A DNA stretch of 64,000 bases from Daphnia carinata. Taxonomy: Eukaryota; Arthropoda; Branchiopoda; Diplostraca; Daphniidae. The stretch lies in contig NC_081337.1 in assembly GCF_022539665.2 (NCBI RefSeq), forward strand, positions 11,339,768-11,403,767, read 5' to 3'. Positions within the stretch are counted from its first letter, which is position 1. Each line of letters begins with the position of its first letter. Of the stretch, positions 51,801 through 56,066 are shown in pieces. Under the pieces are notes generated by a model, which saw only the letters and a list, made by a program, of their open reading frames with translations, had not been told where the DNA came from and ran no database searches. The position numbers and the translations under genes were made by a program.

Positions 51801-54800
51801 GGTTTGGGCTCACCGACCAAGCGACATTCAAAAAATACTTTGGTCCCGTCGTCCGACTGGCGGATAACGGGCCGCTCCGTAAAGGTAGGTTTAACGTTAT
51901 CTTGGGTTTTACCTTCGCTGGATGAGTTCAAGTAGGAACCTAAAAAAAGACGAACATTGAAAAAAAAAAACATTTAATAAAACGTACAGACATACAAAAC
52001 AAACAAAAAGTTGATTAATAAAAAATTAAATAGAATTGCGAAAAAAGTAAACACGACGAAAGAAAAACAAAAACAAAACAAAAAACGAGAAAATCTATAA
52101 ATGGTTCTTACTGTCAAAATTGAGGCTGATTGTGGCGTTGCTTTCGCCAAGCTCATTTTTAGCCGTCACTTTATATTTTCCACCGTCTTCAACGGCCACG
52201 TTCGTGATTTCTAATGTGGAGAAGTATGAGTTGCCATCTTTTTCGATCGAGATCTACATCAGATCAGCATTAGTCATCGTAATCTTCCGTACTTACATGT
52301 ATGTCTTAAAATTCAAATGTCATATGACACAAATTTCATCATCCAAAGCGTCTGTGATGTAGCCTGCTCACAAAATAAATAGCGAATTCGATCGAAAACA
52401 ATTCTAGAATCTCAGCTTATTACAAGATTATTGTCTTATTTTCTGTAACACTTGCGTGTTATTTTGGAACAACGGTCAGCTTTACCCTGTATACTGGTCG
52501 CTGTCCCCTTTGCTGGGGCAGGCGGTAGCCACAAATAGTAGATGACTAATGCTCTGGTATCTGAAGGGCTACACTATACATTTTCACCGTTTAATATATC
52601 ACTCTGCTCTCGAACGGAAATTAGATCAGATACGGCTGCTGGCAACACTTAAACTTTATCTAGATGACAAGTTGTTTGACTTAAAGCACGGCATGCTTAG
52701 TGGGATTGAATGCCCAAGCATTGGTTCTTCCGTTAACATTACGCAGTGTGCAGCAAAAAATGTTTACAGTATCCGAGCTGCGTAACGACGGTTTTAAAAA
52801 AACATTAACATTTTCTAAGCACACAATTGAAATTCGCGTGAAATTGTGAGGAGACATGAAACAACCTACTCGGTATCGACCGCCGTTCTTGATTGCAGTT
52901 CCGCCGTGAAACCAGCTTACTTCTGGACGTGGATCCGCTAAGATTCGGCACTCGAATCGTAATCGTTTGCCATCTTCTTCTTGTTTGATTGATGGCTTTT
53001 GGGCGAATGTAGGTGCAATTCCATCTATTTGCCTATAGAAACAATAACGAAACTTTCAGTTGGTTTTCCACCACAAAACATATACTGTAGATTCCTGTGT
53101 AAAAATGGTTTTTCACGTGATTTGGGTAAGCTGTCAAAATGCAAATGTTTCTTAAATGACAACGTTTCTAAATAATTAAGATCTACATTCAAAATTATAA
53201 GCACCTGACCAGTAAAATAATATCTAGAGAAACAAAGTTCCTGAAGGAAGTGTTTTGTAGCCAACATATGTGTGACTGATGTCGTCAGTGTAACCATGAC
53301 GACACAAGTATTTTAAGCAAAGAAATTCCAATAACCCCATTTTGCATGCATTGTTTCAATGCTACGTAGTACGTGACCTTGCTTAAAATTCCTGTCCAAT
53401 TTCACAATGTCAAGAAAAAGTAATGTCCTGCGCTAAACCCAAACATCTTCCGATAGGCAACAGCAACAACAGCGGCAGTACAGTAAAACATTAAATTTGC
53501 TATAAAATATAAGTGTTAACATACAGTATAAGTCAACATTGGTGTTGTGACCATCTGTTCTAAATGGACGTGGCGCATAGGTGGGGCACGGACGAACGGC
53601 CAAAAAAGGATGTCGAGTTTATTTTCAGTCTGAGGCGGGTAATAGCAACATCAGCTGTAGTCGCGAACTAGAATTGTGTCGAACTCATGGCGGATGCTTC
53701 TGAAAAGAGGCTCGTGAAACAGAGCAGCGACTAGTCAATACGCCTGGAGAGCTGTCTGAGCCAAATTAAAATTGAGATCGGAAAAATACTGGATTCGCGT
53801 TTCAGCAATGATTTCCTCCCCTCGTCATATTCCCTACATTTTGAACACTGGTGGCAGCTTAAAAGGATGGTGAACATGATTGCAATTAATCCTGTACGGA
53901 ATAAAGTTACCGCGACGAATTTGCAGATTTACACTTAGCATACCGCTGTTACCGAATCCTATTGAGGCTTCACGAAACCCAAAAGCGTGCGAAACATTCG
54001 AACACATCACTTAGTAAATAGCATTGTACTTACGTTAAAGAAAACAGTGTGCAAAAATTGGTTTACATCAGTACCTGCGAGCCATGTTCTTACAGAAAGA
54101 ATTCGTTTACGTTTAAGAGCAAACAGAACACTGAAAAACTAGTCACTTGGTGCCACACTGTCTAAAATAGACCATCACTGTTGGAGAAAATTCAGACGAC
54201 TCTGTCTTATAAGAAGACTTCAAGTCTAAACTTGTGAATAAATGAGCACAGAGGGAACGTTCCACCTTCCAATAGCCATGGACAGAAGCGACTGAGTTAA
54301 ATGAGCGGCTTTATGTACGGCGTACCTCTGCGTTGCTAGTTCCTGACAGTGTCGCGGCGAGAGCTAATTGAGGGGACAGTCACGTGATTTCAGATCCAGA
54401 CGCTCTAGTCATGAGTAACCTTTCCCAACACGAGTCGGACATTCTCAATGCCCACGCCTCTACGACCGGAGATGAGCCGTTGCTGTTTTCAACTCCATAG
54501 TTTTTTTTTTCGTCCTACACTTGAGAATCTAAGTTCTCTAGGCTACAGATAGATCTGTGCGCACGTACATTAAGAAAGAAGCAATTACCGCGCTTAAAGG
54601 ACATTTTTAATTTGAGCGAAATGTGTTAACAGCAAATCTATGCACAACGTCCAGTGAAACGTAGCACGTCGTTGACTACATAAAATTGAACGTTAAAAAT
54701 TTACTGTATTTGCTAATTTCTTTTGAATCTGCGCGTTTTGTGGAGAGCCCCGTTCAGTATTCGCTTGTTCTACTGTACGTACTATTATTTATGAATGGCT

Positions 54801-56049
54801 GGAAGACCATCGAGGGGCAAATATGCACGAAAAAAATATTAAAAGCAGAAGAGCGTAAACGTTATGCATTAAGCTTTGCCCAAAAGCCGAAAGTTACGTG
54901 TAAATTTTTTAGCTAGGCATGCTCATTGCTCAGGTATTTATATGTAGGGCATTCCCCACGACACATTTGTCTCTACCAAAGTTGCTGAAACGTCATCGTA
55001 AAGTTTTTACATGTCATGCTATGAGATGTGCCTACGAAAATAGAATGAAAAGCCATAAAATAGATTACATCCGAAAAAGTCATCGCCTAAATGAGTTACG
55101 TTTGCCATTTTAGTCTGGGGACATCAGCAACTGATTCAGAACGATTGAAACCTCAGCAATGAGTTAGCGAATTCCGTAAATTTGGGTTTCGAACCAGAAA
55201 AGTAACGTTTAAAATCTGGGTGTCTTAGCCTTTGGGTAGCCAACCCACGGTGTTTAGTAGAGTTACGCGAAGGTTTGACAGTTTGGCACCATAGGCAGAA
55301 CATGGGTAATAGGACACAAAAGAATGTTATCCTCAAAATTTGCGTAACTTTAAAACTATTCGCTCGTTTTACACATTAAATCCAATTTACACAAGTAAAA
55401 AGTTCAAATAAAAATTTACATTTAGTAACAAACAAGGATAAATATCAAAACTTTACTCACTTTTCTTTGGGCTCGTCCGTTGCTATGGCATGAAAAATGG
55501 AAAAAATATTGAATCATTAGAAATATTGCTAAATGTTTTAGCTGTTTGGTTTAATTATTGAAATTAATTTAAATATAAAACAAATGAACATGCTGAACAG
55601 AAACTTGTGATGAAGACTATTGACAAGCAAAAAAATCGATTAAAGGAAAAAGGGGGAAAAATATCAATTTCAAGACTAAAAGATATGTAGTACATACAAA
55701 GTAAAATAAACGCGTGATTAATGAAAATGAACTCACGACTAAAATTCAGGTTGATAGAGGCAGCTACCTCTCCTAATTTGTTATGGGCACTAACTTTATA
55801 CAGCCCAGCATCTGTTTCAATCACATCGTCGAGTTCGAGAACGACTAAATACTTGCTGGGCGTCAGCTCGGTGGCTTTCATGGTAGTGCGGTCATTTTCA
55901 GACAATTGGGTTTCTCCGCGAAACCAGGTGATTACTGGGAAAGGATTCGCCACCAGTTGGCATTCGAATACCAATCGGTTGCCATCATCCTCTTGACGAA
56001 GTGTAGGTTTCTGGGTAAAACTTGGGGCCAAATCTTCATTCACACCCAT
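9431..56049 (-). CDS. bt: Projectin/twitchin, titin-family giant muscle protein kinase (about 8,830 residues, 69 constitutive exons plus cassettes)
   Basis: Projectin is the giant elastic and scaffold protein of arthropod sarcomeres. It lies on thick filaments and, in flight-type muscle, forms connecting filaments to the Z-disc. The gene is recognised by its domain order: 8 Ig (PEVK-like repeat between Ig7 and Ig8), disordered linker, 6 Ig, 14 x [Fn-Fn-Ig], then Fn3-Ig-Fn2-Ig-Fn3-Ig2-Fn2-Ig2-Fn, kinase and 5 Ig. This matches what is known of Drosophila projectin and separates it from titin/sallimus. The start is the ATG at 56049, in GCCACCATGG context, beginning '[15 protein letters not shown]'. 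The stop is the TGA at 9431-9433. I read exon edges from GT/AG (one GC/AG) and checked phase at each join. All agree except one extra base near 9960. Transcript-level confirmation is lacking. C. elegans twitchin (unc-22) is the nematode counterpart. Confidence 0.95.
9880..10198 (-). CDS. bt: Projectin fourth C-terminal Ig, with an apparent 1-bp frameshift
   Basis: The exon reads '[18 protein letters not shown]' through '[14 protein letters not shown]' in one frame. The expected continuation '[19 protein letters not shown]' is in the next frame. The shift lies in a short T-run near 9958-9966 (plus strand gggaaagatc). With one base fewer the exon also meets the next one in phase. As written, translation would stop at 9912-9914 and lose the last Ig. 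I favour a sequencing or assembly error over a true null allele. Confidence 0.8.
10262..10696 (-). CDS. bt: Projectin third C-terminal Ig (exons 10551-10696 and 10262-10418)
   Basis: '[19 protein letters not shown]' with 'VTWMKNGE', then '[19 protein letters not shown]'. For the second exon I use the acceptor GGTATAG at 10419-10420, because the nearer AG sites would break phase. Confidence 0.85.
10763..11530 (-). CDS. bt: Projectin C-terminal Ser/Thr-rich linker (exons 11474-11530, 11160-11211, 10978-11098, 10763-10859)
   Basis: Four small exons encode '[17 protein letters not shown]', '[17 protein letters not shown]', a Ser/His/Asn/Gln-rich stretch ('[15 protein letters not shown]') and '[19 protein letters not shown]'. 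Phases 1-1, 1-2, 2-0 and 0-1 join cleanly. There is no fold signature and the segment is probably disordered. The 571-bp intron 11531-12101 shows nothing else. Confidence 0.75.
12102..12561 (-). CDS. bt: Projectin second C-terminal Ig (exons 12368-12561 and 12102-12279)
   Basis: A basic, Pro-rich lead ('[18 protein letters not shown]') precedes '[18 protein letters not shown]'. The second exon has '[17 protein letters not shown]' and '[19 protein letters not shown]'. The join is phase 0. Confidence 0.9.
12843..14918 (-). CDS. bt: Projectin kinase exon: Ig end, Ig, Fn, kinase, Ig (2,076 bp)
   Basis: Starts with the end of an Ig ('[17 protein letters not shown]'), then Ig ('[19 protein letters not shown]') and Fn ('[16 protein letters not shown]'). 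A basic spacer leads to the serine/threonine kinase and its regulatory tail. An Ig closes the exon ('[18 protein letters not shown]', '[17 protein letters not shown]'). No intron interrupts the catalytic domain. The Fn-kinase-Ig arrangement is typical of twitchin and projectin. Confidence 0.96.
13318..14096 (-). other. bt: Projectin protein kinase catalytic domain
   Basis: Roughly residues 7870-8129. The Gly loop is 'GTGAFG', the ATP-binding Lys is in 'FAAKF', the catalytic loop is 'HLDVKPEN' (Asp near 13721), the metal loop is 'DFGLA' (near 13654-13662), and the activation segment ends '[10 protein letters not shown]'. The HLD in place of HRD is usual for the titin/MLCK branch. All catalytic residues are present, so the enzyme looks active. 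The following about 60 residues (13125-13317: '[19 protein letters not shown]', '[10 protein letters not shown]') correspond to the C-terminal regulatory tail, which in twitchin blocks the active site until released by stretch or Ca/S100-type signals. Confidence 0.95.
15050..16621 (-). CDS. bt: Projectin intermediate region II (single 1,572-bp exon)
   Basis: End of Fn, then two Ig in a row ('[18 protein letters not shown]' and '[18 protein letters not shown]'), Fn, Fn ('[17 protein letters not shown]', '[16 protein letters not shown]'), and most of a further Ig ('[18 protein letters not shown]') finished in the kinase exon. Phase 1 in and out. Confidence 0.95.
16738..18739 (-). CDS. bt: Projectin intermediate region I (single 2,002-bp exon)
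   Basis: Completes an Fn ('[17 protein letters not shown]'), then Ig ('[18 protein letters not shown]'), Fn, Fn, Ig ('[18 protein letters not shown]'), Fn, Fn and the start of a third Fn ('SDGGSRITG'). The triplet of Fn domains on each side breaks the regular Fn-Fn-Ig rhythm, as in known projectins ahead of the kinase. Phase 0 in, phase 1 out. Confidence 0.95.
18848..24221 (-). CDS. bt: Projectin modules 9-14 and start of intermediate region (single 5,374-bp exon)
   Basis: The exon opens with the back half of an Ig, then runs five whole Fn-Fn-Ig modules, then two Fn and the start of a third Fn, with no intron. Ig starts include '[16 protein letters not shown]', '[16 protein letters not shown]', '[17 protein letters not shown]' and '[16 protein letters not shown]'. 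The last module Ig ('[17 protein letters not shown]') closes the 14-module array. At about 1,790 residues this is a fifth of the protein. Plus-strand ORFs inside it are antisense shadows. Confidence 0.95.
24302..25726 (-). CDS. bt: Projectin modules 8-9 boundary (exons 25445-25726, 25027-25326, 24809-24944, 24570-24736, 24302-24434)
   Basis: Ig in one exon ('[18 protein letters not shown]', '[18 protein letters not shown]'). Fn in one exon ('[17 protein letters not shown]'). Fn split in phase 2 ('[17 protein letters not shown]', '[18 protein letters not shown]'). Then the first half of the next Ig ('[13 protein letters not shown]', '[11 protein letters not shown]'). Confidence 0.92.
25814..28186 (-). 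CDS. bt: Projectin modules 6-8 (single 2,373-bp exon)
   Basis: One exon encodes Fn-Fn-Ig-Fn-Fn-Ig-Fn-Fn. Fn domains carry '[17 protein letters not shown]'-type and '[15 protein letters not shown]'-type motifs. The Ig domains begin '[17 protein letters not shown]' and '[17 protein letters not shown]'. No intron interrupts eight domains. Phase 1 in and out. Confidence 0.95.
28294..30204 (-). CDS. bt: Projectin modules 4-5 (exons 30038-30204, 29709-29844, 28724-29614, 28519-28643, 28294-28450)
   Basis: A split Fn completes the Fn pair of module 4. An 891-bp exon then carries Ig-Fn-Fn ('[18 protein letters not shown]', '[17 protein letters not shown]', '[14 protein letters not shown]'). A split Ig follows ('[16 protein letters not shown]', '[18 protein letters not shown]'). 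All phases agree. Confidence 0.92.
30285..31906 (-). CDS. bt: Projectin core module 3 plus first Fn of module 4 (exons 31595-31906, 31250-31379, 30990-31162, 30285-30860)
   Basis: Fn in one exon ('[17 protein letters not shown]'), Fn split in two ('[16 protein letters not shown]', '[19 protein letters not shown]'), then a 576-bp exon that fuses Ig ('[18 protein letters not shown]', '[17 protein letters not shown]') with the next Fn ('[17 protein letters not shown]'). Confidence 0.92.
31977..33526 (-). CDS. bt: Projectin core module 2, Fn-Fn-Ig (exons 33221-33526, 32812-33114, 31977-32261)
   Basis: Here each domain is one exon, all phase 1. Fn: '[17 protein letters not shown]', '[15 protein letters not shown]'. 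Fn: '[15 protein letters not shown]', '[18 protein letters not shown]'. Ig: '[16 protein letters not shown]', '[17 protein letters not shown]'. The 550-bp intron 32262-32811 shows nothing further. Confidence 0.92.
33663..36106 (-). CDS. bt: Projectin core module 1, Fn-Fn-Ig (exons 35966-36106, 35732-35899, 35515-35639, 35197-35374, 34925-35072, 33663-33799)
   Basis: Each domain of the first module is split in two. Fn1 has '[17 protein letters not shown]' and '[16 protein letters not shown]'. Fn2 has '[10 protein letters not shown]'-type and '[18 protein letters not shown]' signatures. The Ig has '[11 protein letters not shown]' and '[14 protein letters not shown]'. The first intron (35900-35965) uses a GC donor (AAAG|GCAAGT). 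The last intron, 33800-34924, is 1,125 bp. Confidence 0.9.
33800..34924 (-). other. 1.1-kb intron inside core module 1
   Basis: Bounded by GTAAAAG and CACAG within an Ig domain. It is much longer than the surrounding 60-100-bp introns and holds no coding signal that I can see. It might contain a muscle enhancer, but no site is asserted. Confidence 0.5.
36206..36831 (-). CDS. bt: Projectin Ig13 and Ig14 (exons 36478-36831 and 36206-36412)
   Basis: Ig13 reads '[19 protein letters not shown]' to '[16 protein letters not shown]'. The same exon then starts Ig14 ('[15 protein letters not shown]'). Ig14 ends in the next exon with '[16 protein letters not shown]'. Both are atypical, with weak or missing core Cys/Trp, as expected for the last Ig domains before the Fn-rich core. 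Confidence 0.85.
36898..37229 (-). CDS. bt: Projectin Ig12 (exons 37085-37229 and 36898-37022)
   Basis: '[19 protein letters not shown]' with '[12 protein letters not shown]', then '[19 protein letters not shown]'. The exons are joined across a 62-bp intron with a GTTGAA donor. Phase 2 at the join keeps the frame. Confidence 0.85.
37301..37588 (-). CDS. bt: Projectin Ig11 (single exon)
   Basis: Complete Ig: '[19 protein letters not shown]', core Cys and Trp ('LECQV', '[10 protein letters not shown]') and '[18 protein letters not shown]'. Phase 1 in and out. Confidence 0.9.
37684..38048 (-). CDS. bt: Projectin Ig10 (exons 37923-38048 and 37684-37828)
   Basis: '[19 protein letters not shown]' with 'FECIF' and 'KPKWFLK', then '[17 protein letters not shown]'. 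This starts the second N-terminal Ig block. The first exon begins in phase 0, compatible with every B-type cassette. Confidence 0.9.
38049..39754 (-). other. 1.7-kb intronic stretch before Ig10
   Basis: AT-rich, with simple A-runs and no domain signal. One splice-flanked 30-bp phase-0 open segment at 38252-38281 is too short to claim. Confidence 0.5.
39755..39844 (-). CDS. bt: Candidate cassette exon B3 of projectin (R-R-x-S-L-A type)
   Basis: A 90-bp, phase-0 exon between ACGTCAG and GTGCCG, encoding '[18 protein letters not shown]' and 'QPFNREE'. Reading past the donor gives a stop within two codons. As the copy closest to the next constitutive exon it may be the default choice. Confidence 0.65.
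40525..40611 (-). CDS. bt: Candidate cassette exon B2 of projectin (R-R-x-S-L-A type)
   Basis: An 87-bp, phase-0 exon between TTCTGTAG and GTGTGA, encoding '[17 protein letters not shown]' with a short acidic tail. It is too short for a long ORF but clearly a relative of B3: both share R-R-x-S-L-A-E, then I-P-D-W-P and L. Confidence 0.65.
41658..41777 (-). CDS. bt: Candidate cassette exon B1 of projectin (R-R-x-S-L-A type)
   Basis: A 120-bp, phase-0 exon between TTCAAG and GTCTGA. It encodes a Ser-rich head ('[18 protein letters not shown]') and '[15 protein letters not shown]'. The donor GTCTGA is weak, and reading through it meets a stop two codons later, so it could also be a skipped or poison exon. 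R-R-x-S-L-A matches B2 and B3. Confidence 0.5.
42227..42366 (-). CDS. bt: Projectin conserved linker exon after Ig9
   Basis: A 140-bp exon (phase 1 in, 0 out) encoding '[19 protein letters not shown]' followed by an acidic/Pro stretch '[17 protein letters not shown]'. I recall a very similar '[14 protein letters not shown]' segment in this position of twitchins and related Ig-kinase proteins. It immediately precedes the three R-R-x-S-L-A cassettes. Confidence 0.85.
42653..43165 (-). CDS. bt: Projectin Ig9 with Pro-rich lead-in (exons 43018-43165, 42888-42952, 42653-42824)
   Basis: The first exon encodes a basic '[15 protein letters not shown]' stretch and the Pro-rich '[16 protein letters not shown]'. 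The next two give an Ig domain: '[11 protein letters not shown]', then 'EIMDGGRYK' and '[18 protein letters not shown]'. The 63-bp gap 42825-42887 has GT/AG ends but is also open and in frame. I treat it as an intron because removing it restores a normal Ig strand spacing. Confidence 0.85.
43883..43918 (-). CDS. bt: Candidate cassette exon A3 of projectin (R-P-G-E type)
   Basis: A 36-bp, phase-0 exon between GTATCAG and GTTAGA, encoding '[12 protein letters not shown]'. It is the most diverged of the three R-P-G-E exons. The donor GTTAGA is weaker than those of A1 and A2. Confidence 0.55.
44482..44520 (-). CDS. bt: Candidate cassette exon A2 of projectin (R-P-G-E type)
   Basis: A 39-bp, phase-0 exon between CTCCAG and GTGAGA, encoding '[13 protein letters not shown]'. 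It shares K-L-R-P-G-E-L with cassette A1, which supports both as real and as duplicates. The flanking introns 44521-45349 and 43919-44481 show only simple A-rich repeats. Confidence 0.65.
45350..45394 (-). CDS. bt: Candidate cassette exon A1 of projectin (R-P-G-E type)
   Basis: A 45-bp exon, phase 0 on both sides, between TTTGGTAG and GTAAGA. It encodes '[15 protein letters not shown]'. The nearer acceptor CATAG would give 37 bp and break phase, so I chose the farther one. The motif K-L-R-P-G-E-L recurs in two more small exons downstream. Confidence 0.65.
45395..46456 (-). other. Intronic sequence, no coding signal seen
   Basis: About 1 kb of AT-rich sequence between the R-R-x-S exon and the first RPGE cassette. 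I see no open, splice-flanked exon in it. Confidence 0.5.
46457..46654 (-). CDS. bt: Projectin linker exon with repeated R-R-x-S sites
   Basis: This 198-bp, phase-0 exon encodes '[19 protein letters not shown]' and then three basophilic-kinase motifs in about 30 residues: 'SRRGSI', 'SRRGSL' and 'RRPSLL'. R-R-x-S is the classic cAMP-dependent kinase consensus. Twitchin-family proteins are known to be phosphorylated by that kinase in molluscan catch muscle, so regulation is plausible. The sites here are inferred. Confidence 0.85.
46879..48662 (-). CDS. bt: Projectin disordered linker after Ig8 (exons 48643-48662, 47576-48454, 46984-47013, 46879-46917)
   Basis: A 20-bp microexon encodes a Lys-rich stretch ('KKKKEK'). 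It is followed by an 879-bp exon rich in Lys, Glu, Ser, Pro, Asn and Gln with no fold signature, then two tiny exons ('[10 protein letters not shown]' and '[13 protein letters not shown]'). The large exon and the two small ones are all phase 0 with lengths divisible by three, so each can be skipped. Position and composition fit the extensible region between the two N-terminal Ig blocks. Little of the large exon looks conserved. The 562-bp intron 47014-47575 shows nothing else. Confidence 0.8.
48725..49051 (-). CDS. bt: Projectin Ig8 (exons 48972-49051 and 48725-48891)
   Basis: '[15 protein letters not shown]' with the core Trp ('ATVTWTR') in the first exon, then '[20 protein letters not shown]' in the second. 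It is split inside the domain in phase 2. The short first exon lies outside any long ORF and was found by splice reading. Confidence 0.85.
49132..49978 (-). CDS. bt: Projectin Ig7 and KPE-repeat (PEVK-like) elastic segment (exons 49806-49978, 49132-49689)
   Basis: Ig7 ('[16 protein letters not shown]' to '[16 protein letters not shown]') runs from the first exon into the second. After it the second exon encodes 16 tandem tetrapeptides of the form K-P-E-(P/A/V) at about 49361-49552. A Lys/Glu/Thr-rich stretch without hydrophobic core follows, up to the exon end. This composition is that of PEVK segments, which act as entropic springs in titin-family proteins. The exon is 558 bp, phase 0 in and out, so it could be skipped without breaking frame, but that would also remove half of Ig7. 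Confidence 0.9.
49361..49552 (-). repeat. 12-bp tandem repeat encoding 16 K-P-E-x units
   Basis: The DNA repeats a 12-base unit (plus strand cggg-ttt-gcc-t style). Units end in Pro, Ala or Val, and the order [12 protein letters not shown] recurs three times. That points to unequal exchange of a 36-bp higher unit. Repeat boundaries are approximate to one unit. Confidence 0.85.
50077..50860 (-). CDS. bt: Projectin Ig5 and Ig6 (exons 50631-50860, 50239-50550, 50077-50167)
   Basis: Ig5 begins '[16 protein letters not shown]' and finishes in the second exon with '[18 protein letters not shown]'. The same exon then starts Ig6 ('[19 protein letters not shown]'), which ends in the third exon with '[16 protein letters not shown]'. 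Introns fall inside the domains, before the D-x-G-x-Y loop, as in Ig7. All phases agree. Confidence 0.9.
50978..51279 (-). CDS. bt: Projectin Ig4 (single exon)
   Basis: A complete Ig domain in one 302-bp exon: '[19 protein letters not shown]', core Cys and Trp ('MECLL', 'VTWFQG') and '[19 protein letters not shown]'. Phase 2 in, phase 1 out. Confidence 0.9.
51457..51939 (-). CDS. bt: Projectin Ig3 (exons 51789-51939 and 51457-51660)
   Basis: A Ser/Gly-rich linker ('[15 protein letters not shown]') leads into '[19 protein letters not shown]'. The domain is split at its core Trp codon (TG|G). The second exon carries '[16 protein letters not shown]' and ends in the linker 'GSGKPK'. Confidence 0.9.
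52112..53032 (-). CDS. bt: Projectin Ig2 (exons 52870-53032 and 52112-52253)
   Basis: The first exon encodes '[19 protein letters not shown]' and the core Cys and Trp ('FECRI', 'VSWFHGG'). The second gives the back half with '[19 protein letters not shown]'. Phases are 2-0 and 0-1. The 616-bp intron 52254-52869 between them shows no coding signal. Confidence 0.9.
53033..55460 (-). other. 2.4-kb intron between the microexon and Ig2
   Basis: The largest intron of the gene. It is AT-rich, with short unrelated ORFs on both strands and no domain match. A first intron-like position in a muscle gene is a common place for enhancers, but I see no clear site cluster. Confidence 0.5.
55461..55482 (-). 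CDS. bt: Projectin 22-bp microexon between Ig1 and Ig2
   Basis: Flanked by CATAG and GTGAGT. With phase 1 in and phase 2 out it encodes 'PTDEPKEK', a short charged linker. It joins the Ig1 exon to '[13 protein letters not shown]' in frame. Without it, exon 1 (phase 1) and the Ig2 exon (phase 2) would not join in frame, which supports it as constitutive. Confidence 0.8.
55737..56049 (-). CDS. bt: Projectin first coding exon: start codon and Ig1
   Basis: The ATG at 56049 is in near-ideal Kozak context (GCCACCATGG) and is followed by the typical projectin N-terminus '[19 protein letters not shown]'. The Ig domain shows its core Cys ('FECQL'), Trp ('VITWF') and the D-x-G-x-Y signature ('DAGLYKVSA'). 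The exon ends in phase 1 at GTGAGT. A splice acceptor (CACAG) just upstream at 56067-56068 suggests only 17 untranslated bases in this exon, so the 5' UTR is probably split. Confidence 0.9.
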
Positions 56050-56066
56050 GGTGGCTTCCTTGCCGC